64,000 nt of DNA from Bradyrhizobium sp. 190 (GTDB lineage: Bacteria > Pseudomonadota > Alphaproteobacteria > Rhizobiales > Xanthobacteraceae): NCBI RefSeq assembly GCF_023073415.1, contig NZ_JADPJL010000032.1:1-64000 (forward strand), read 5' to 3'. Under the pieces are notes generated by a model that was given only the letters and a program-made list of their open reading frames with translations, was not told where the DNA came from and made no database searches. Numbering within the stretch: position 1 is the stretch's first letter; every line of letters begins with the position of its first letter. Both the position numbers and the translations under genes were made by a program. Below, one piece after another: positions 32,486 through 40,948 of this stretch.

Positions 32486-34015
32486 GTGGCTTTTCATATC
32501 AGTCTTGTTGGTCGAACTGACCTCAGTGGCGAAATCTACCGTCAGATCCGGCAGGCAATTCTTGACGGGCGCCTTCGGCCTGGGGAGCGGCTGTCTCCCA
32601 CACGGGAACTAGCCGCCGCGCTGACGGTTGCGCGATCGACGGTGGCAATTGCGTACGAAAGCCTTGTCGCGGAAGGATTCGCGACATCCCGTACGGGCTC
32701 CGGGACGTTCGTCAGCCATTACCTTGAGACAAAAAAACGTCCGGCATCGAAAACAAGGCGATCGACGGTCCGCGCAATTCGGGTGCGTGGAGTTTGGGAG
32801 ACGACACCGCTGCCGATGGGCTTTGACCGCGCGGCGCGTTTCGATTTCAGAACCGGCATTCCAGACGCTTCGTTATTTCCACACCGCGCCTGGACGGCCT
32901 TTCCCGGCGCGGCGCGCTTCGACTTCAGAGCCGGGCTTCCAGACGCGTCGTTATTTCCACACCGAGCCTGGCGGCGGGTCGTCGCTCGTGCGCTGCGCTC
33001 GCGCGAGATGGCGGCAGGCGTCTACGAGAATCCTGCGGGCAATTGGGACCTGCGCGCGGCGATCGCTCGCCACATCGGCATCTCACGAAGCGTTTCTGCA
33101 TCGCCCGACGACATAGTCGTGACCAATGGCACCCAACAGGCACTCGACATCATCGCTCGCGTGCTTCTCGAGCCCGGCGATATCGTTGCGGTGGAGCAAC
33201 CAGGCTATCTGCCTCCAAAGTACTTGTTCAAGGCGCTGGGCGCACGCGTGATCGGTGTGCCGGTCGACAGCGAAGGCCTCGTCGTGGAGGCGTTGCCGGC
33301 CGGGGCCAGGGCCCTGTACGTGACGCCGTCGCATCAGTTTCCCCTCGGCATGGCCGTGAGCCTGTCGCGCCGACGTGCGCTGCTTGCCTGGGCCGAGCGC
33401 AACAACGCGATTGTCGTCGAGGACGACTATGACAGCGAGTTTCGCTTCGGCGGACGTCCGCTCGAGCCGCTTCAGACCATCGATTCGACCGGTCGCGTTG
33501 TGTATGTCGGCACGTTCTCAAAGACGTTGCTGCCGGCTCTCCGGCTGGCCTTCATGGTTGTGCCGCCGTCACTGCGAGAGGCGGCGCACAAGGCGAAGTT
33601 CGTCACCGATTGGCATACAGCGACAATAGCGCAGAGCGCGCTGGCGCAGTTCATCGACGAGGGCGCGTTTGCGCGCCACATTCGCAGGGTGAGCCGCACC
33701 TATAGCGAACGGCATGAGATGCTGACCGCGGAGATCAAGAGGAACTTCGGCGATTACTTGGATCTTGTTCCATCGAGCACCGGGCTGCATATCGCCGCCT
33801 ACGCGCGAAGAGCGTCGGTTGATGATATCGATGCGATTGCATTACGAGCCTTTGATCTCGGCGTTGCCATTCAATCCTTCCCGCTGGAGGGAGAGCCTCA
33901 GGCCGGCATCATGCTGGGATATGGGGCGATCGAGACGGCGCGGATTGCCGAAGGGCTGAGGCGGCTGCGCAGATGCTTCGATGAACGTAAGTCTCGACGC
34001 CCGAAAGCGGCATGA
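32486..34015 (+). CDS. MocR-family regulator (GntR helix-turn-helix fused to class I aminotransferase fold)
   Basis: About 509 aa. GntR winged helix (about 1-80: DLSGEIYRQIRQAILDGRLRPGERLSPTRELAAALTV), then a PLP-binding aminotransferase-like domain from about 120. This has NGTQQALDIIARVL, VEDDYDSEFRF and the PLP Lys in YVGTFSKTLLPALRLAF. Unusually, the segment AARFDFRxGxPDASLFPHRAW is present twice in tandem (26-residue unit, about residues 117-168) where relatives have it once. GTG 32486 has AGGA upstream; TTG 32453 is the alternative. The next genes, DUF1127 and LysE, are the likely targets. Confidence 0.85.
   Translation: MAFHISLVGRTDLSGEIYRQIRQAILDGRLRPGERLSPTRELAAALTVARSTVAIAYESLVAEGFATSRTGSGTFVSHYLETKKRPASKTRRSTVRAIRVRGVWETTPLPMGFDRAARFDFRTGIPDASLFPHRAWTAFPGAARFDFRAGLPDASLFPHRAWRRVVARALRSREMAAGVYENPAGNWDLRAAIARHIGISRSVSASPDDIVVTNGTQQALDIIARVLLEPGDIVAVEQPGYLPPKYLFKALGARVIGVPVDSEGLVVEALPAGARALYVTPSHQFPLGMAVSLSRRRALLAWAERNNAIVVEDDYDSEFRFGGRPLEPLQTIDSTGRVVYVGTFSKTLLPALRLAFMVVPPSLREAAHKAKFVTDWHTATIAQSALAQFIDEGAFARHIRRVSRTYSERHEMLTAEIKRNFGDYLDLVPSSTGLHIAAYARRASVDDIDAIALRAFDLGVAIQSFPLEGEPQAGIMLGYGAIETARIAEGLRRLRRCFDERKSRRPKAA
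32831..32970 (+). repeat. 78-bp in-frame tandem duplication inside the MocR gene
   Basis: Copy 1 is 32831-32908 and copy 2 begins at 32909, offset exactly 78 bp (26 codons). The copies differ at several third positions and a few residues (RTGIP/RAGLP), so the event is not brand new. It adds a second FDFR...PDASLFPHRAW block at the linker-aminotransferase junction. Confidence 0.9.
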
Positions 34016-34517
34016 GCAATGTCGCTTGAGGCGACGGCACGCGGCGAAAGTGCGATTGCACGTTACATTCTGAGTGCATCCCTGATCGACAAAGCGCGCT
34101 GCCTTGATCGCGTTGCGCCGCGAAAGCGACCTGGCGTGGTGATTTGCGAGCGAATTAAGTGATCGGGCGAGAGCGACGCGCTCAGGTCAATCCGACAAAC
34201 ACACGAGGCGCCGCCTGGATTGGACTGATTGAACATCCGCATATTGGACCTTCCATCATACCGCTTCGCTTCCTAATGTTGGGCCGCTGAAAAGGTCGAC
34301 AGCTCAAAGGTCGACGACTCGATGCGGGGCGGCGCGTTCCGCAGCCCGAAGCAGCAAAAGTGGAGATCGCGGTCGTCTCTTGCAGCCCGGCTCCCGCCGG
34401 CACGACCTCGAACGGCGAGCTACGCGAAGCGCGGCCCACCACGACGATGGCCGCTCGCGTTGAGACCGCAAGCCCACCCTGACCGCCGACCATGGCTCGT
34501 CATCAGGAGGACTTATC
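34016..34517. other. 500-bp spacer with a 15-bp tandem motif
   Basis: No coding region I can support lies between the MocR and DUF1127 genes. AAAGGTCGAC occurs at 34291-34300 and again at 34306-34315, a 15-bp-period direct repeat. MocR proteins often bind direct repeats before their target genes, so this is a candidate operator; that is inference only. Confidence 0.4.
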
Positions 34518-34739
34518 ATGTCCGTTGTTGTCAATTCGCTCACGAGTTGGAAGGAAGCCGCGGCATCCAGCCATCGTCGATTTGGGTGGGGATTACGGTT
34601 CCTACGCTGGTGTGCCCGGTGTTCGGAGCGGTCGCGGCAGCGACAAGCCTTGGCGGAGCTCGATGACCACTTTCTCAAGGACATCGGCAAGACGCGGCCA
34701 GAGGCCATGGCCGAAGCAGCCAAGCCGTTCTGGAAATGA
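34518..34739 (+). CDS. DUF1127 (YjiS-like) small protein
   Basis: 73 aa. The C-terminal half is a clear DUF1127 domain: RQALAELDDHFLKDIGKTRPEA, ending EAAKPFWK. These Arg-rich peptides are widespread in alphaproteobacteria; some influence RNA turnover or phosphate and carbon metabolism. ATG 34518 has a perfect AGGAGG 7 nt upstream. Its stop overlaps the LysE start (ATGA), so the two are translationally coupled. This pairing next to MocR is common. Confidence 0.85.
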   Translation: MSVVVNSLTSWKEAAASSHRRFGWGLRFLRWCARCSERSRQRQALAELDDHFLKDIGKTRPEAMAEAAKPFWK

Positions 34740-35365
34740 CGTCGTTCACTTCGCACTTGCTGCCGGCGGTGGCGCTAGGCCTGTGCGTCGCCATCCCGTT
34801 CGGCCCGATTGGCTTAATGTGCGTGCAGCGGACACTGGCATTCGGAATCTGGTTTGGGGTCGCCAGTGGCTTGGGTGCGGCAACAGCACATGGGATGTTC
34901 AGTTGCCTGGCCGTGGTGAGCGGGACCGTGTTGACGCAGATGACGCTCGCCCTGCACACGCCGCTGCGCATCGCTGGAGGGATCGTCCTGATCTTGATGG
35001 GCATCAGAACCATTCTCGGGTCCACGGACGCCGCGCACGGCGGGACATGCGGAGACGCGACATGCCGAGATTTGCTTTCAGCCTATACATCGACCCTTTT
35101 GATCGCCGCCGCCAACCCGATGACGATACTGCCGTACCTGGGTGTCACGTCCGCGCTGGAGACCGGCAAACCGCTGATCATGGATCGCGCGCTGGCGATG
35201 TCCATCGGTGTGACGCTCGGTAGTGCATCCTGGTATCTCTTCCTTGCCTTCAGCACGAACACCGCGCTTCGGAGCTTGCAGAAAGCCGCGCTGGATCGGT
35301 TCAACAGGCTCACTGGAATCCTCCTGATGGCCCTGGGAGCTTCGCTATGCGCCCGCATCGTCTGA
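34736..35365 (+). CDS. LysE-family exporter
   Basis: 209 aa inner-membrane protein with about six hydrophobic segments. The N-terminal LysE/RhtB signature is VALGLCVAIPFGPIGLMCVQRTLAFGIWFGVASGLGAATAHGMF. A Cys-rich loop (GGTCGDATCRDLL) near residue 103 is atypical. It exports an amino acid or related metabolite by proton antiport. ATG 34736 overlaps the DUF1127 stop. A MocR gene lies upstream, as expected for a PLP-sensing regulator of amino-acid or amine export. It converges with the porin gene; only 37 bp separate them. Confidence 0.85.
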   Translation: MTSFTSHLLPAVALGLCVAIPFGPIGLMCVQRTLAFGIWFGVASGLGAATAHGMFSCLAVVSGTVLTQMTLALHTPLRIAGGIVLILMGIRTILGSTDAAHGGTCGDATCRDLLSAYTSTLLIAAANPMTILPYLGVTSALETGKPLIMDRALAMSIGVTLGSASWYLFLAFSTNTALRSLQKAALDRFNRLTGILLMALGASLCARIV

Positions 35366-35402
35366 CGGCGACGGCAAAGAACCGGCGCCATCGAGCTCCT
35401 TT

Positions 35403-36296
35403 TCAGAACTGTCGATTGAGCGTCACCGCCACGGACTGGTTGGTGACCTGCTCCCTAGCGTTGAGATAGGCAATACCGCCACTCGTGAGCGGTCCGTTCT
35501 GATTTGAGAAGCTCACCACATCCGAGATGTAAAAGCTCGACGAGCGCGCATAGGTGTAACTGAAATCCAGAAACCAGCGCGGCGCAATCGCGTAGGTCGC
35601 ACCAATCTGCGCTGCGCCGCCCCACACCCAATTTTCATTCGAAACGGTAACCGGCGCGCCGGTTACATCGACCAGGTTTGAGCCGATCACGGCGAAGCCT
35701 ACCCCATTGTTGAACTTTGACTTGATCCCAAACAGCGCGGGGCCAACGCCTGCATAGATCGTGGTCTTGTCAAACGCGCGGCCAATGGTGGGGATGAGCG
35801 CAAGCTGATGCTGTAGATTGAACTCCGCCGGTAGGATTGGCACGAAGCCGACGAAGTTTACGGTCAATCCTCCCACCGTGGTGAAGGACCCCGTCTGCGG
35901 AATGATCACGTTCTGCTTTGAGTTGTTGTTCGCGTATTTGTAGATGAATTTGATCCCTGCCAGCCAGGCGCCATCGCCAACAGGGGCGATGTAGCCGAGT
36001 TGGATATCCGGCGCGAAGCCAGATCTGCGCCGGTTGAAGTCGAAGAAGGGACCGCCGGCCTGCCCCTGGGCGACCAGGAATGGCCCGAGCGTGACGTTGG
36101 TGACTCCCGAGACGCCCTGAAGCGATTGGTTGAAATCGGCCCAGTTGAAACTGCCGCCCACACCGACGTAGAACCCGGACCAATTCCAGGCGACCTGTCG
36201 GAGCGGTTGCGGCACTTTTACGGGGATGTCGGCTGCATGAACTGAGGTCCCCATCAGCGTAGCGAGAACACTGATGGCAATCGCGAACGTGCGCAT
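35403..36296 (-). CDS. Outer-membrane beta-barrel protein (RopB/Omp25-like)
   Basis: 297 aa. Signal peptide MRTFAIAISVLATLMGTSVHA (cut near 22). Barrel strands begin at WNWSGFYVGVGGSFNWADF, the Omp25/RopB opening, and end in VAVTLNRQF with terminal Phe required for outer-membrane insertion. Strand RWFLDFSYTYARSSSFY lies near the end. Likely porin or surface structural protein. A part of its 3' end is duplicated and scrambled at 32115-32300. It is in tail-to-tail arrangement with the LysE gene. Confidence 0.83.
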   Translation of the reverse strand: MRTFAIAISVLATLMGTSVHAADIPVKVPQPLRQVAWNWSGFYVGVGGSFNWADFNQSLQGVSGVTNVTLGPFLVAQGQAGGPFFDFNRRRSGFAPDIQLGYIAPVGDGAWLAGIKFIYKYANNNSKQNVIIPQTGSFTTVGGLTVNFVGFVPILPAEFNLQHQLALIPTIGRAFDKTTIYAGVGPALFGIKSKFNNGVGFAVIGSNLVDVTGAPVTVSNENWVWGGAAQIGATYAIAPRWFLDFSYTYARSSSFYISDVVSFSNQNGPLTSGGIAYLNAREQVTNQSVAVTLNRQF

Positions 36297-36478
36297 GTCA
36301 GCCTCTAAAAAATCATCAAAACCTCGCAGCCATTATGCATGAGCAACTTCCCTTGAGGTATACCCTGAATATGGTGCCCTCGATTCAATCGAGGCGGGTC
36401 TCCTCACGTTTTAAAGCAGAACCTGTTGGTCGTCGCGGGGGAACATTGGTTCGATCGTCACCTCGGAGCATTAAGCCC

Positions 36479-37273
36479 TTACGCCGCCTCGACGAAGCGA
36501 TGCCGCTCGTAGAGGAATTCGAGCACGCGCTGCCGGCACTTCAGGTATCCGGGGTTGGTCGCGAGCTCGAGCCGCTTGCGCGGACGCGCCAGCGGCACTT
36601 CCAGCACCTCGCCGATCCGTGCGCTGGGACCGTTGGTCATCATCACGATGCGGTCCGACAGCAGCACGGCCTCGTCGACGTCGTGGGTGATCATCAGGAT
36701 GGTGTTGCCGAGCTTCTGGTGCAGCGCCATGACCGAGTCCTGCAGATGTGCGCGGGTCAGCGCGTCGAGCGCGCCGAAGGGCTCATCGAGCAGCAGCACC
36801 TTCGGCTCCATCGCGAGCGCCCGGGCAATGCCGACGCGCTGCTTCATGCCGCCGGAGACTTCCGACGGCCGCTTGTCCTTGGCGTGGGCCATCTGCACCA
36901 GGTTGAGATTGTGCATCACCCAGGCGTCGCGCTCAGCCCGGGTCTTGGTCGATGCGAACACCTTGTCGACGCCGAGCCGGACGTTCTCATAGACCGTCAG
37001 CCATGGCAGCAGGCTGTGGTTCTGGAACACCACCGCGCGATCCGGCCCCGGCGAATTGACCTCGCGGTTCTCCAGCAGCACGCAGCCCTGGGTGGTATCG
37101 GTGAGGCCGGCGACGATGTTGAGCAGCGTGGACTTGCCGCAGCCGGAATGACCGATGATCGAGACGTATTCGCCCTTCCCGATCGTCAGGTTGATGTCCT
37201 TCAGCACCTCGGTCGTAGCATTGCCGCGGGTGAAGGTCTTGTCGATGTGGTCGAGCTTCAGATAGGCCTGCAT
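36479..37273 (-). CDS. nrtD: Nitrate-type ABC transporter ATP-binding protein
   Basis: 264 aa ATPase. Walker A IIGHSGCGKSTLLN (about 38), signature VSGGMKQRVGIARAL (about 142), Walker B VLLLDEPFGALDALTRAHLQ (about 162) and H-loop His in ILMITHDVDEAVLL. The DALTRAHLQ form and the binding protein place it in the nitrate/cyanate/taurine group (NrtD/SsuB-like). Last gene of the nrtA-nrtB-nrtD set, 12 bp after nrtB. It powers uptake of nitrate or nitrite. No nitrate reductase gene lies in the window. The 180 bp downstream (36297-36478) hold nothing recognised. Confidence 0.86.
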   Translation of the reverse strand: MQAYLKLDHIDKTFTRGNATTEVLKDINLTIGKGEYVSIIGHSGCGKSTLLNIVAGLTDTTQGCVLLENREVNSPGPDRAVVFQNHSLLPWLTVYENVRLGVDKVFASTKTRAERDAWVMHNLNLVQMAHAKDKRPSEVSGGMKQRVGIARALAMEPKVLLLDEPFGALDALTRAHLQDSVMALHQKLGNTILMITHDVDEAVLLSDRIVMMTNGPSARIGEVLEVPLARPRKRLELATNPGYLKCRQRVLEFLYERHRFVEAA

Positions 37274-37285
37274 GACATGTTTCCT

Positions 37286-38194
37286 TCAGTTCAGTGCGGT
37301 GCCGCGGGTCACGATCTTCGCCAGTCCCGCGATCAGGCGGTCGAGCACGAAGCCGATGATGCCGACATAAAACAGCGCCAGGATGATTTCGCTGATGTGC
37401 GAGGAGTTCCAGGCGTCCCAGATGAAGAAGCCGATGCCGACGCCGCCGATCAGCATCTCTGCTGCTACGATCGCAAGCCACGACAGGCCGATGCCGATTC
37501 GCAAGCCGGTGAAGATGTATGGCGCCGCCGCCGGGATCATGATCTTCCAGAAAAATTCCAGCGGGTTGAGCTGCACGACAGCGGCGACGTTGCGATAGTC
37601 CTGCGGGATGTTACGGATGCCGACCGCGGTGTTGATGATGATCGGCCACACCGAGGTGATGAAGATGACGAAGATCGCCGAGGGCTGGCCATCGCGGAAC
37701 GCGGCGAGCGACAGCGGCAGCCATGCCAGCGGCGGGATGGTGCGAAGCACCTGGAACAGCGGATCGAGCCCGCGCATCGCCCATACCGACTGCCCGACCA
37801 GCGTGCCGAGCGCGATGCCGACGATGGCGGCAATCGAATAGCCGAAGGCGACGCGCTGAAGCGAGGCCGACAAATGCCAGAACAGACCCTTGTCGATACC
37901 GCCATTATCGAAGAACGGATCGAGGATCAGTTCCTTGGTGTCCTTGAAGACTTTCGATGGCGGCGGCAAGGTCGAGCCGGTGCGGCGGCAGACCAGCTCC
38001 CAGAACAGCATCAGGAGCGCGAGCACGACCAGCGGCGGCACGATACGAACCGCGGCTTCCCTTGCCATCTTGGCGTATTTCTCGGCACGCGGCGCCTGCT
38101 TCGGCGTCATCGTGACCACTGGCGCCGCCGCAGTCGGCGACGCGGACGGAATGGCCACCGCGGTGGCTTCGGCTTTGATCGCAGGCATCGACAT
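37286..38194 (-). CDS. nrtB: Nitrate-type ABC transporter permease
   Basis: 302 aa. About six membrane segments in the binding-protein-dependent permease fold, first near residue 50 (IVPPLVVLALLMLFWELVCRR). The cytoplasmic EAA-like loop is AAVVQLNPLEFFWKIMIPAAAPYIFTGLRIGIG. A Pro/Ala-rich N-terminal tail of about 45 residues is predicted cytosolic. ATG 38194 is chosen (GGAGA about 11 nt upstream); ATG 38188 is the alternative. It lies 64 bp after nrtA and 12 bp before nrtD. Confidence 0.85.
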   Translation of the reverse strand: MSMPAIKAEATAVAIPSASPTAAAPVVTMTPKQAPRAEKYAKMAREAAVRIVPPLVVLALLMLFWELVCRRTGSTLPPPSKVFKDTKELILDPFFDNGGIDKGLFWHLSASLQRVAFGYSIAAIVGIALGTLVGQSVWAMRGLDPLFQVLRTIPPLAWLPLSLAAFRDGQPSAIFVIFITSVWPIIINTAVGIRNIPQDYRNVAAVVQLNPLEFFWKIMIPAAAPYIFTGLRIGIGLSWLAIVAAEMLIGGVGIGFFIWDAWNSSHISEIILALFYVGIIGFVLDRLIAGLAKIVTRGTALN

Positions 38195-38258
38195 TGAAAT
38201 TGTATCTCCGCGTTTCAATGAGCGGGCCGCCCGCATCCAGCGCGCGGCCCGGTTTGGA

Positions 38259-39575
38259 TCAGGCATCAACACGCTTGATCGAGAGCGACTTCAGATACGC
38301 AGACGGATTCTCAGGATCGAACACCTTGCCGTCGAAGAAGGTCTCCTTGCCGCGTGAGGTGGAAGCCGGGATTTCGGACGCGGCAACGCCCATTTCCTTG
38401 GCCGCCTCGCGCCACATGTCCTCGCGATTGACCTTGCCGATCAGCGCCTTGGTGTCGAAGCCGGCGTCATACTTGCCCCAGCGGATGTCCTCGGTGAGGA
38501 ACCAGAGATCGTGGCTCTGGAACGGATAGGATGCGAAGTCGCGCCAGTACTTCATGATGTGCGGCGAATTCTCGACCACCTTGCCGGGGATGCCGTAGTC
38601 GAACTTGCCCGCCGAACGGTCGTAGACGTCCTCGACCGGGCAATTCATCCATTGCCGCTTGCCCATGATGGTGGCGAGTTCTTTCTTGTTCTCGGCCTTG
38701 TCGGCCCATTGCTGGGCTTCCATGACCGCCATCAGGATCGCCTTGGCCGCCTTCGGATATTTGTCGACGAAGGCTGCGCGCATGCCGAGCGACTTCTCCG
38801 GATGCTTGTTCCAGAGTTCGCCGGTGTTGATTGCCGTGTAGCCGATGCCCTGGTTGATGAGCTGCAGATTCCACGGCTCGCCGACGCAGAAGCAATCCAT
38901 GGTGCCGACCTTCATGTTGGCCACCATCTGCGGCGGCGGCACCACGATGGTTTCGATGTCCTTGTCGGGATCGATGCCGCCGGCGGCGAGCCAGTAGCGG
39001 ATCCAGAGGTCATGGGTGCCGCCGGGGAAAGTCATTGCGGCTTTCACCGCCTTGCCCGAGGCCTTCTTCTTCTCAAGGGCCGCCTTAAAGGGCGTGGCAT
39101 CAACGCCGAGCTTCAGGTCGGCATATTCCTTGGCGACCGAGATGCACTGGCTGTCGAGGTTGAGCCGCGCCAGGATGTACATCGGCGTCGGAACGTTGTT
39201 CTGCGTCACCTTGCCGGCCGAAATCAAATACGGCATCGGCGTCAGGATATGCGCGCCATCGATGCCGTTGCCTTCCGAGCCCAGCACCAGGTTGTCGCGC
39301 GTCGTGCCCCATGAGGCCTGCTTGGCGACTTCGACGTCGGGCATGCCGTATTTGGCGAACAGCCCCTTGTCCTTGGCGACGAACAACGGCCCGGCGTCGC
39401 TCAACGCGATGAACCCAAGCGTCGCCTTGGTGACTTCCGGACCCGCCCCTTGCGCAAAGGCACCGGCGGGGAAATTCAGCTTGGCGGCGGCGAGCAATGC
39501 TGCCGTGCCCCCGGTCGCCTTCAGAAGCTGGCGGCGGCTGAAACCATTTAAGGTCGGAATGGTGGGCTTCGTCAT
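38259..39575 (-). CDS. nrtA: Nitrate-type ABC transporter substrate-binding protein (NrtA/CmpA family)
   Basis: 438 aa. A Tat signal is plain: NGFSRRQLLKATGGTAALLAAAKL. Mature-domain marks of NrtA/CmpA: TLGFIALSDAGPLFVAKDKGLF, WGTTRDNLVLGSEGNGIDGAHI, FPGGTHDLWIRYWLAAGGIDP, GTMDCFCVGEPWN. It binds nitrate or nitrite in the periplasm; bicarbonate or cyanate relatives exist. First gene of the operon. The 155-bp leader follows a possible sigma-54 promoter. The folded-export route suits a ligand-binding protein that may need cofactors or rapid folding. Confidence 0.88.
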   Translation of the reverse strand: MTKPTIPTLNGFSRRQLLKATGGTAALLAAAKLNFPAGAFAQGAGPEVTKATLGFIALSDAGPLFVAKDKGLFAKYGMPDVEVAKQASWGTTRDNLVLGSEGNGIDGAHILTPMPYLISAGKVTQNNVPTPMYILARLNLDSQCISVAKEYADLKLGVDATPFKAALEKKKASGKAVKAAMTFPGGTHDLWIRYWLAAGGIDPDKDIETIVVPPPQMVANMKVGTMDCFCVGEPWNLQLINQGIGYTAINTGELWNKHPEKSLGMRAAFVDKYPKAAKAILMAVMEAQQWADKAENKKELATIMGKRQWMNCPVEDVYDRSAGKFDYGIPGKVVENSPHIMKYWRDFASYPFQSHDLWFLTEDIRWGKYDAGFDTKALIGKVNREDMWREAAKEMGVAASEIPASTSRGKETFFDGKVFDPENPSAYLKSLSIKRVDA

Positions 39576-39730
39576 GGGTCACTTTATCCTTCGTTGGAAA
39601 TGGGGCCGTCCGACTGGTGTCACCGCGCGAGGCGCGAAAGGGCGCGTTTCAGGGAGGCCCCGGAATGGCGGCGTCACAGTTCGGATGAGTGGTCTCAAGG
39701 GACGGCATCGATGGCGTCAGCACTAGCTAT

Positions 39731-39746
39731 TCAAGCTCCGTGCCAA
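39731..39746 (-). promoter_or_regulatory. Candidate sigma-54 promoter for the nrt operon
   Basis: The minus strand reads TTGGCACGGAGCTTGA. The -24 element TTGGCACG is perfect and the spacing to the -12 element is right, but that element is TTGA instead of TTGC, a mismatch at a key base. It lies 155 bp before nrtA. Nitrogen control through NtrC would make sense for nitrate uptake; no NtrC site was recognised. Confidence 0.4.
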
Positions 39747-39854
39747 GCCTCTCGCATCGCAAAAAATGTATTGATATCAGTACAATGCCGACTCAGTGCC
39801 GTAAAAATCGGCAGTGGTCAGGAACCAGTCATCGCATTTCAAATTTGCGATTCG

Positions 39855-39885
39855 CTCAATCCTTGTGCGCCGCACAAGAATTGAG
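39855..39885. other. Two-part hairpin behind the dioxygenase gene
   Basis: CTCAAT-cc-TTGTGC-gcc-GCACAA-ga-ATTGAG: two 6-bp stems with a small internal loop. It lies 22 bp past the dioxygenase stop codon. No T-run follows on the minus strand, so it may be a weak terminator, a stability hairpin or an operator. Confidence 0.45.
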
Positions 39886-39906
39886 CAGGCGGTGCAACGC
39901 TCCGCC

Positions 39907-40821
39907 TTATGCGTCCTCTTTAGCCTTCGCCATCATCGGCTTCGGCGCGCTTCCCGCGCCCGGCTTCATCCGGAATTCGTACGTCATCAGGTGCCACGGC
40001 TCAGCCGCCGGCTTGCCATCCGGCATCGCGGGATCGGTACGCTTTTCGATTTTGGCGACAAGCTCGTCCTTGACCCCGAACACCACGTCGGAATCGAGAT
40101 ATTTGTCGCCGTCCATGAAGACATGCGTGATCAGGGGCTGGTGGCCGGGCGCATCGACCAGAAAATGCACATGCGCCGGCCGCATCGCGTGGCGGCGGGT
40201 CTGCACGATCATCTCGCCGACCGGGCCATCGGTGGGAATGGGATAGCTGCACGGCAGGATGGTGCGGAAGAAGAACCTTCCATCGGCGTCCGTGATGAAG
40301 CGCGCCCGCGACGACGGCCCCTGCGTCGCATAGGCCGGCTTCTGGGAGTCATAAAAGCCGTCATCGTCGGCGTGCCAGACGTCCACCGGCACGCTTGCCA
40401 GCGGCTTGCCGGTGAGGTCGGTGACGCGGCTCTGCACGAACATCCGCTCGCCCGGCAGACTGGCCGAGATATCGGTGCCATGCGGCGTCACCTTGTGCTC
40501 GCCGACATAGAACGGGCCGAGCACCGTGGTCTCGGTGGCGCCCTCGCGCTCCCTGTGGTTCACGGCGTCCACCAGCATCGACACGCCGAGCACGTCGGAC
40601 AGCAGGATGAACTCCTGCCGGATCGGGGTGCACTTCTGGCCAGTGCGGGTCAGGAAGTCGATCGCATATTCCCACTCCTCGAAGGTGAGATCGGTCCTGC
40701 GGACATAGTCGTGGAGCGATTTCACCAGTTCCTGCAGCAGGAATTTGGCGCGCGGATCCGGCGTATCGTCGAAACTGCGGATCACGGCGGTGGTCAGTTC
40801 GGTCTCGCTGAATTGGGGCAT
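39907..40821 (-). CDS. Intradiol ring-cleavage dioxygenase (hydroxyquinol/catechol 1,2-dioxygenase type)
   Basis: 304 aa. N-terminal helical Dioxygenase_N domain (1-100, with LSDVLGVSMLVDAVNHR), then the catalytic barrel. Iron ligands are visible: Tyr in VLGPFYVG (about 118), Tyr in CSYPIPTDGPVG (about 200), and two His in RRHAMRPAHVHFLV (about 220-226). It opens an aromatic diol between the hydroxyls using Fe(III). GATETTVLGPFY resembles hydroxyquinol enzymes. ATG 40821 matches the family start. It stands alone, so the pathway cannot be named. Confidence 0.85.
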   Translation of the reverse strand: MPQFSETELTTAVIRSFDDTPDPRAKFLLQELVKSLHDYVRRTDLTFEEWEYAIDFLTRTGQKCTPIRQEFILLSDVLGVSMLVDAVNHREREGATETTVLGPFYVGEHKVTPHGTDISASLPGERMFVQSRVTDLTGKPLASVPVDVWHADDDGFYDSQKPAYATQGPSSRARFITDADGRFFFRTILPCSYPIPTDGPVGEMIVQTRRHAMRPAHVHFLVDAPGHQPLITHVFMDGDKYLDSDVVFGVKDELVAKIEKRTDPAMPDGKPAAEPWHLMTYEFRMKPGAGSAPKPMMAKAKEDA

Positions 40822-40948
40822 TTTTTCTGTCCTGGGGGATACGCGATGGCTGGAGCGTATACCACCGTTCCGGTTCGGATAAGCATGGCCGGTTGGAACG
40901 GGGTACACTTTTCGGCTATCAAAGCTGCATAAACCAGCCGGGAGATCA

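Larger units (their letters stand above)
39576..39906. other. nrt promoter-leader region
   Basis: 330 bp between the dioxygenase stop and nrtA. It holds the candidate sigma-54 promoter and the hairpin at 39855-39885, both listed separately. The nrtA leader on the minus strand has a GGGGCC...GGCCCC pairing that could form a long stem before the ribosome site. No open reading frame is supported. Confidence 0.5.

Noticed and set aside
36335..38197. 620-codon plus-strand open frame across the nrt genes
   Set aside because: It is antisense to nrtD and nrtB, is rich in His/Arg/Asp as GC-rich shadows are, and shows no known domain.
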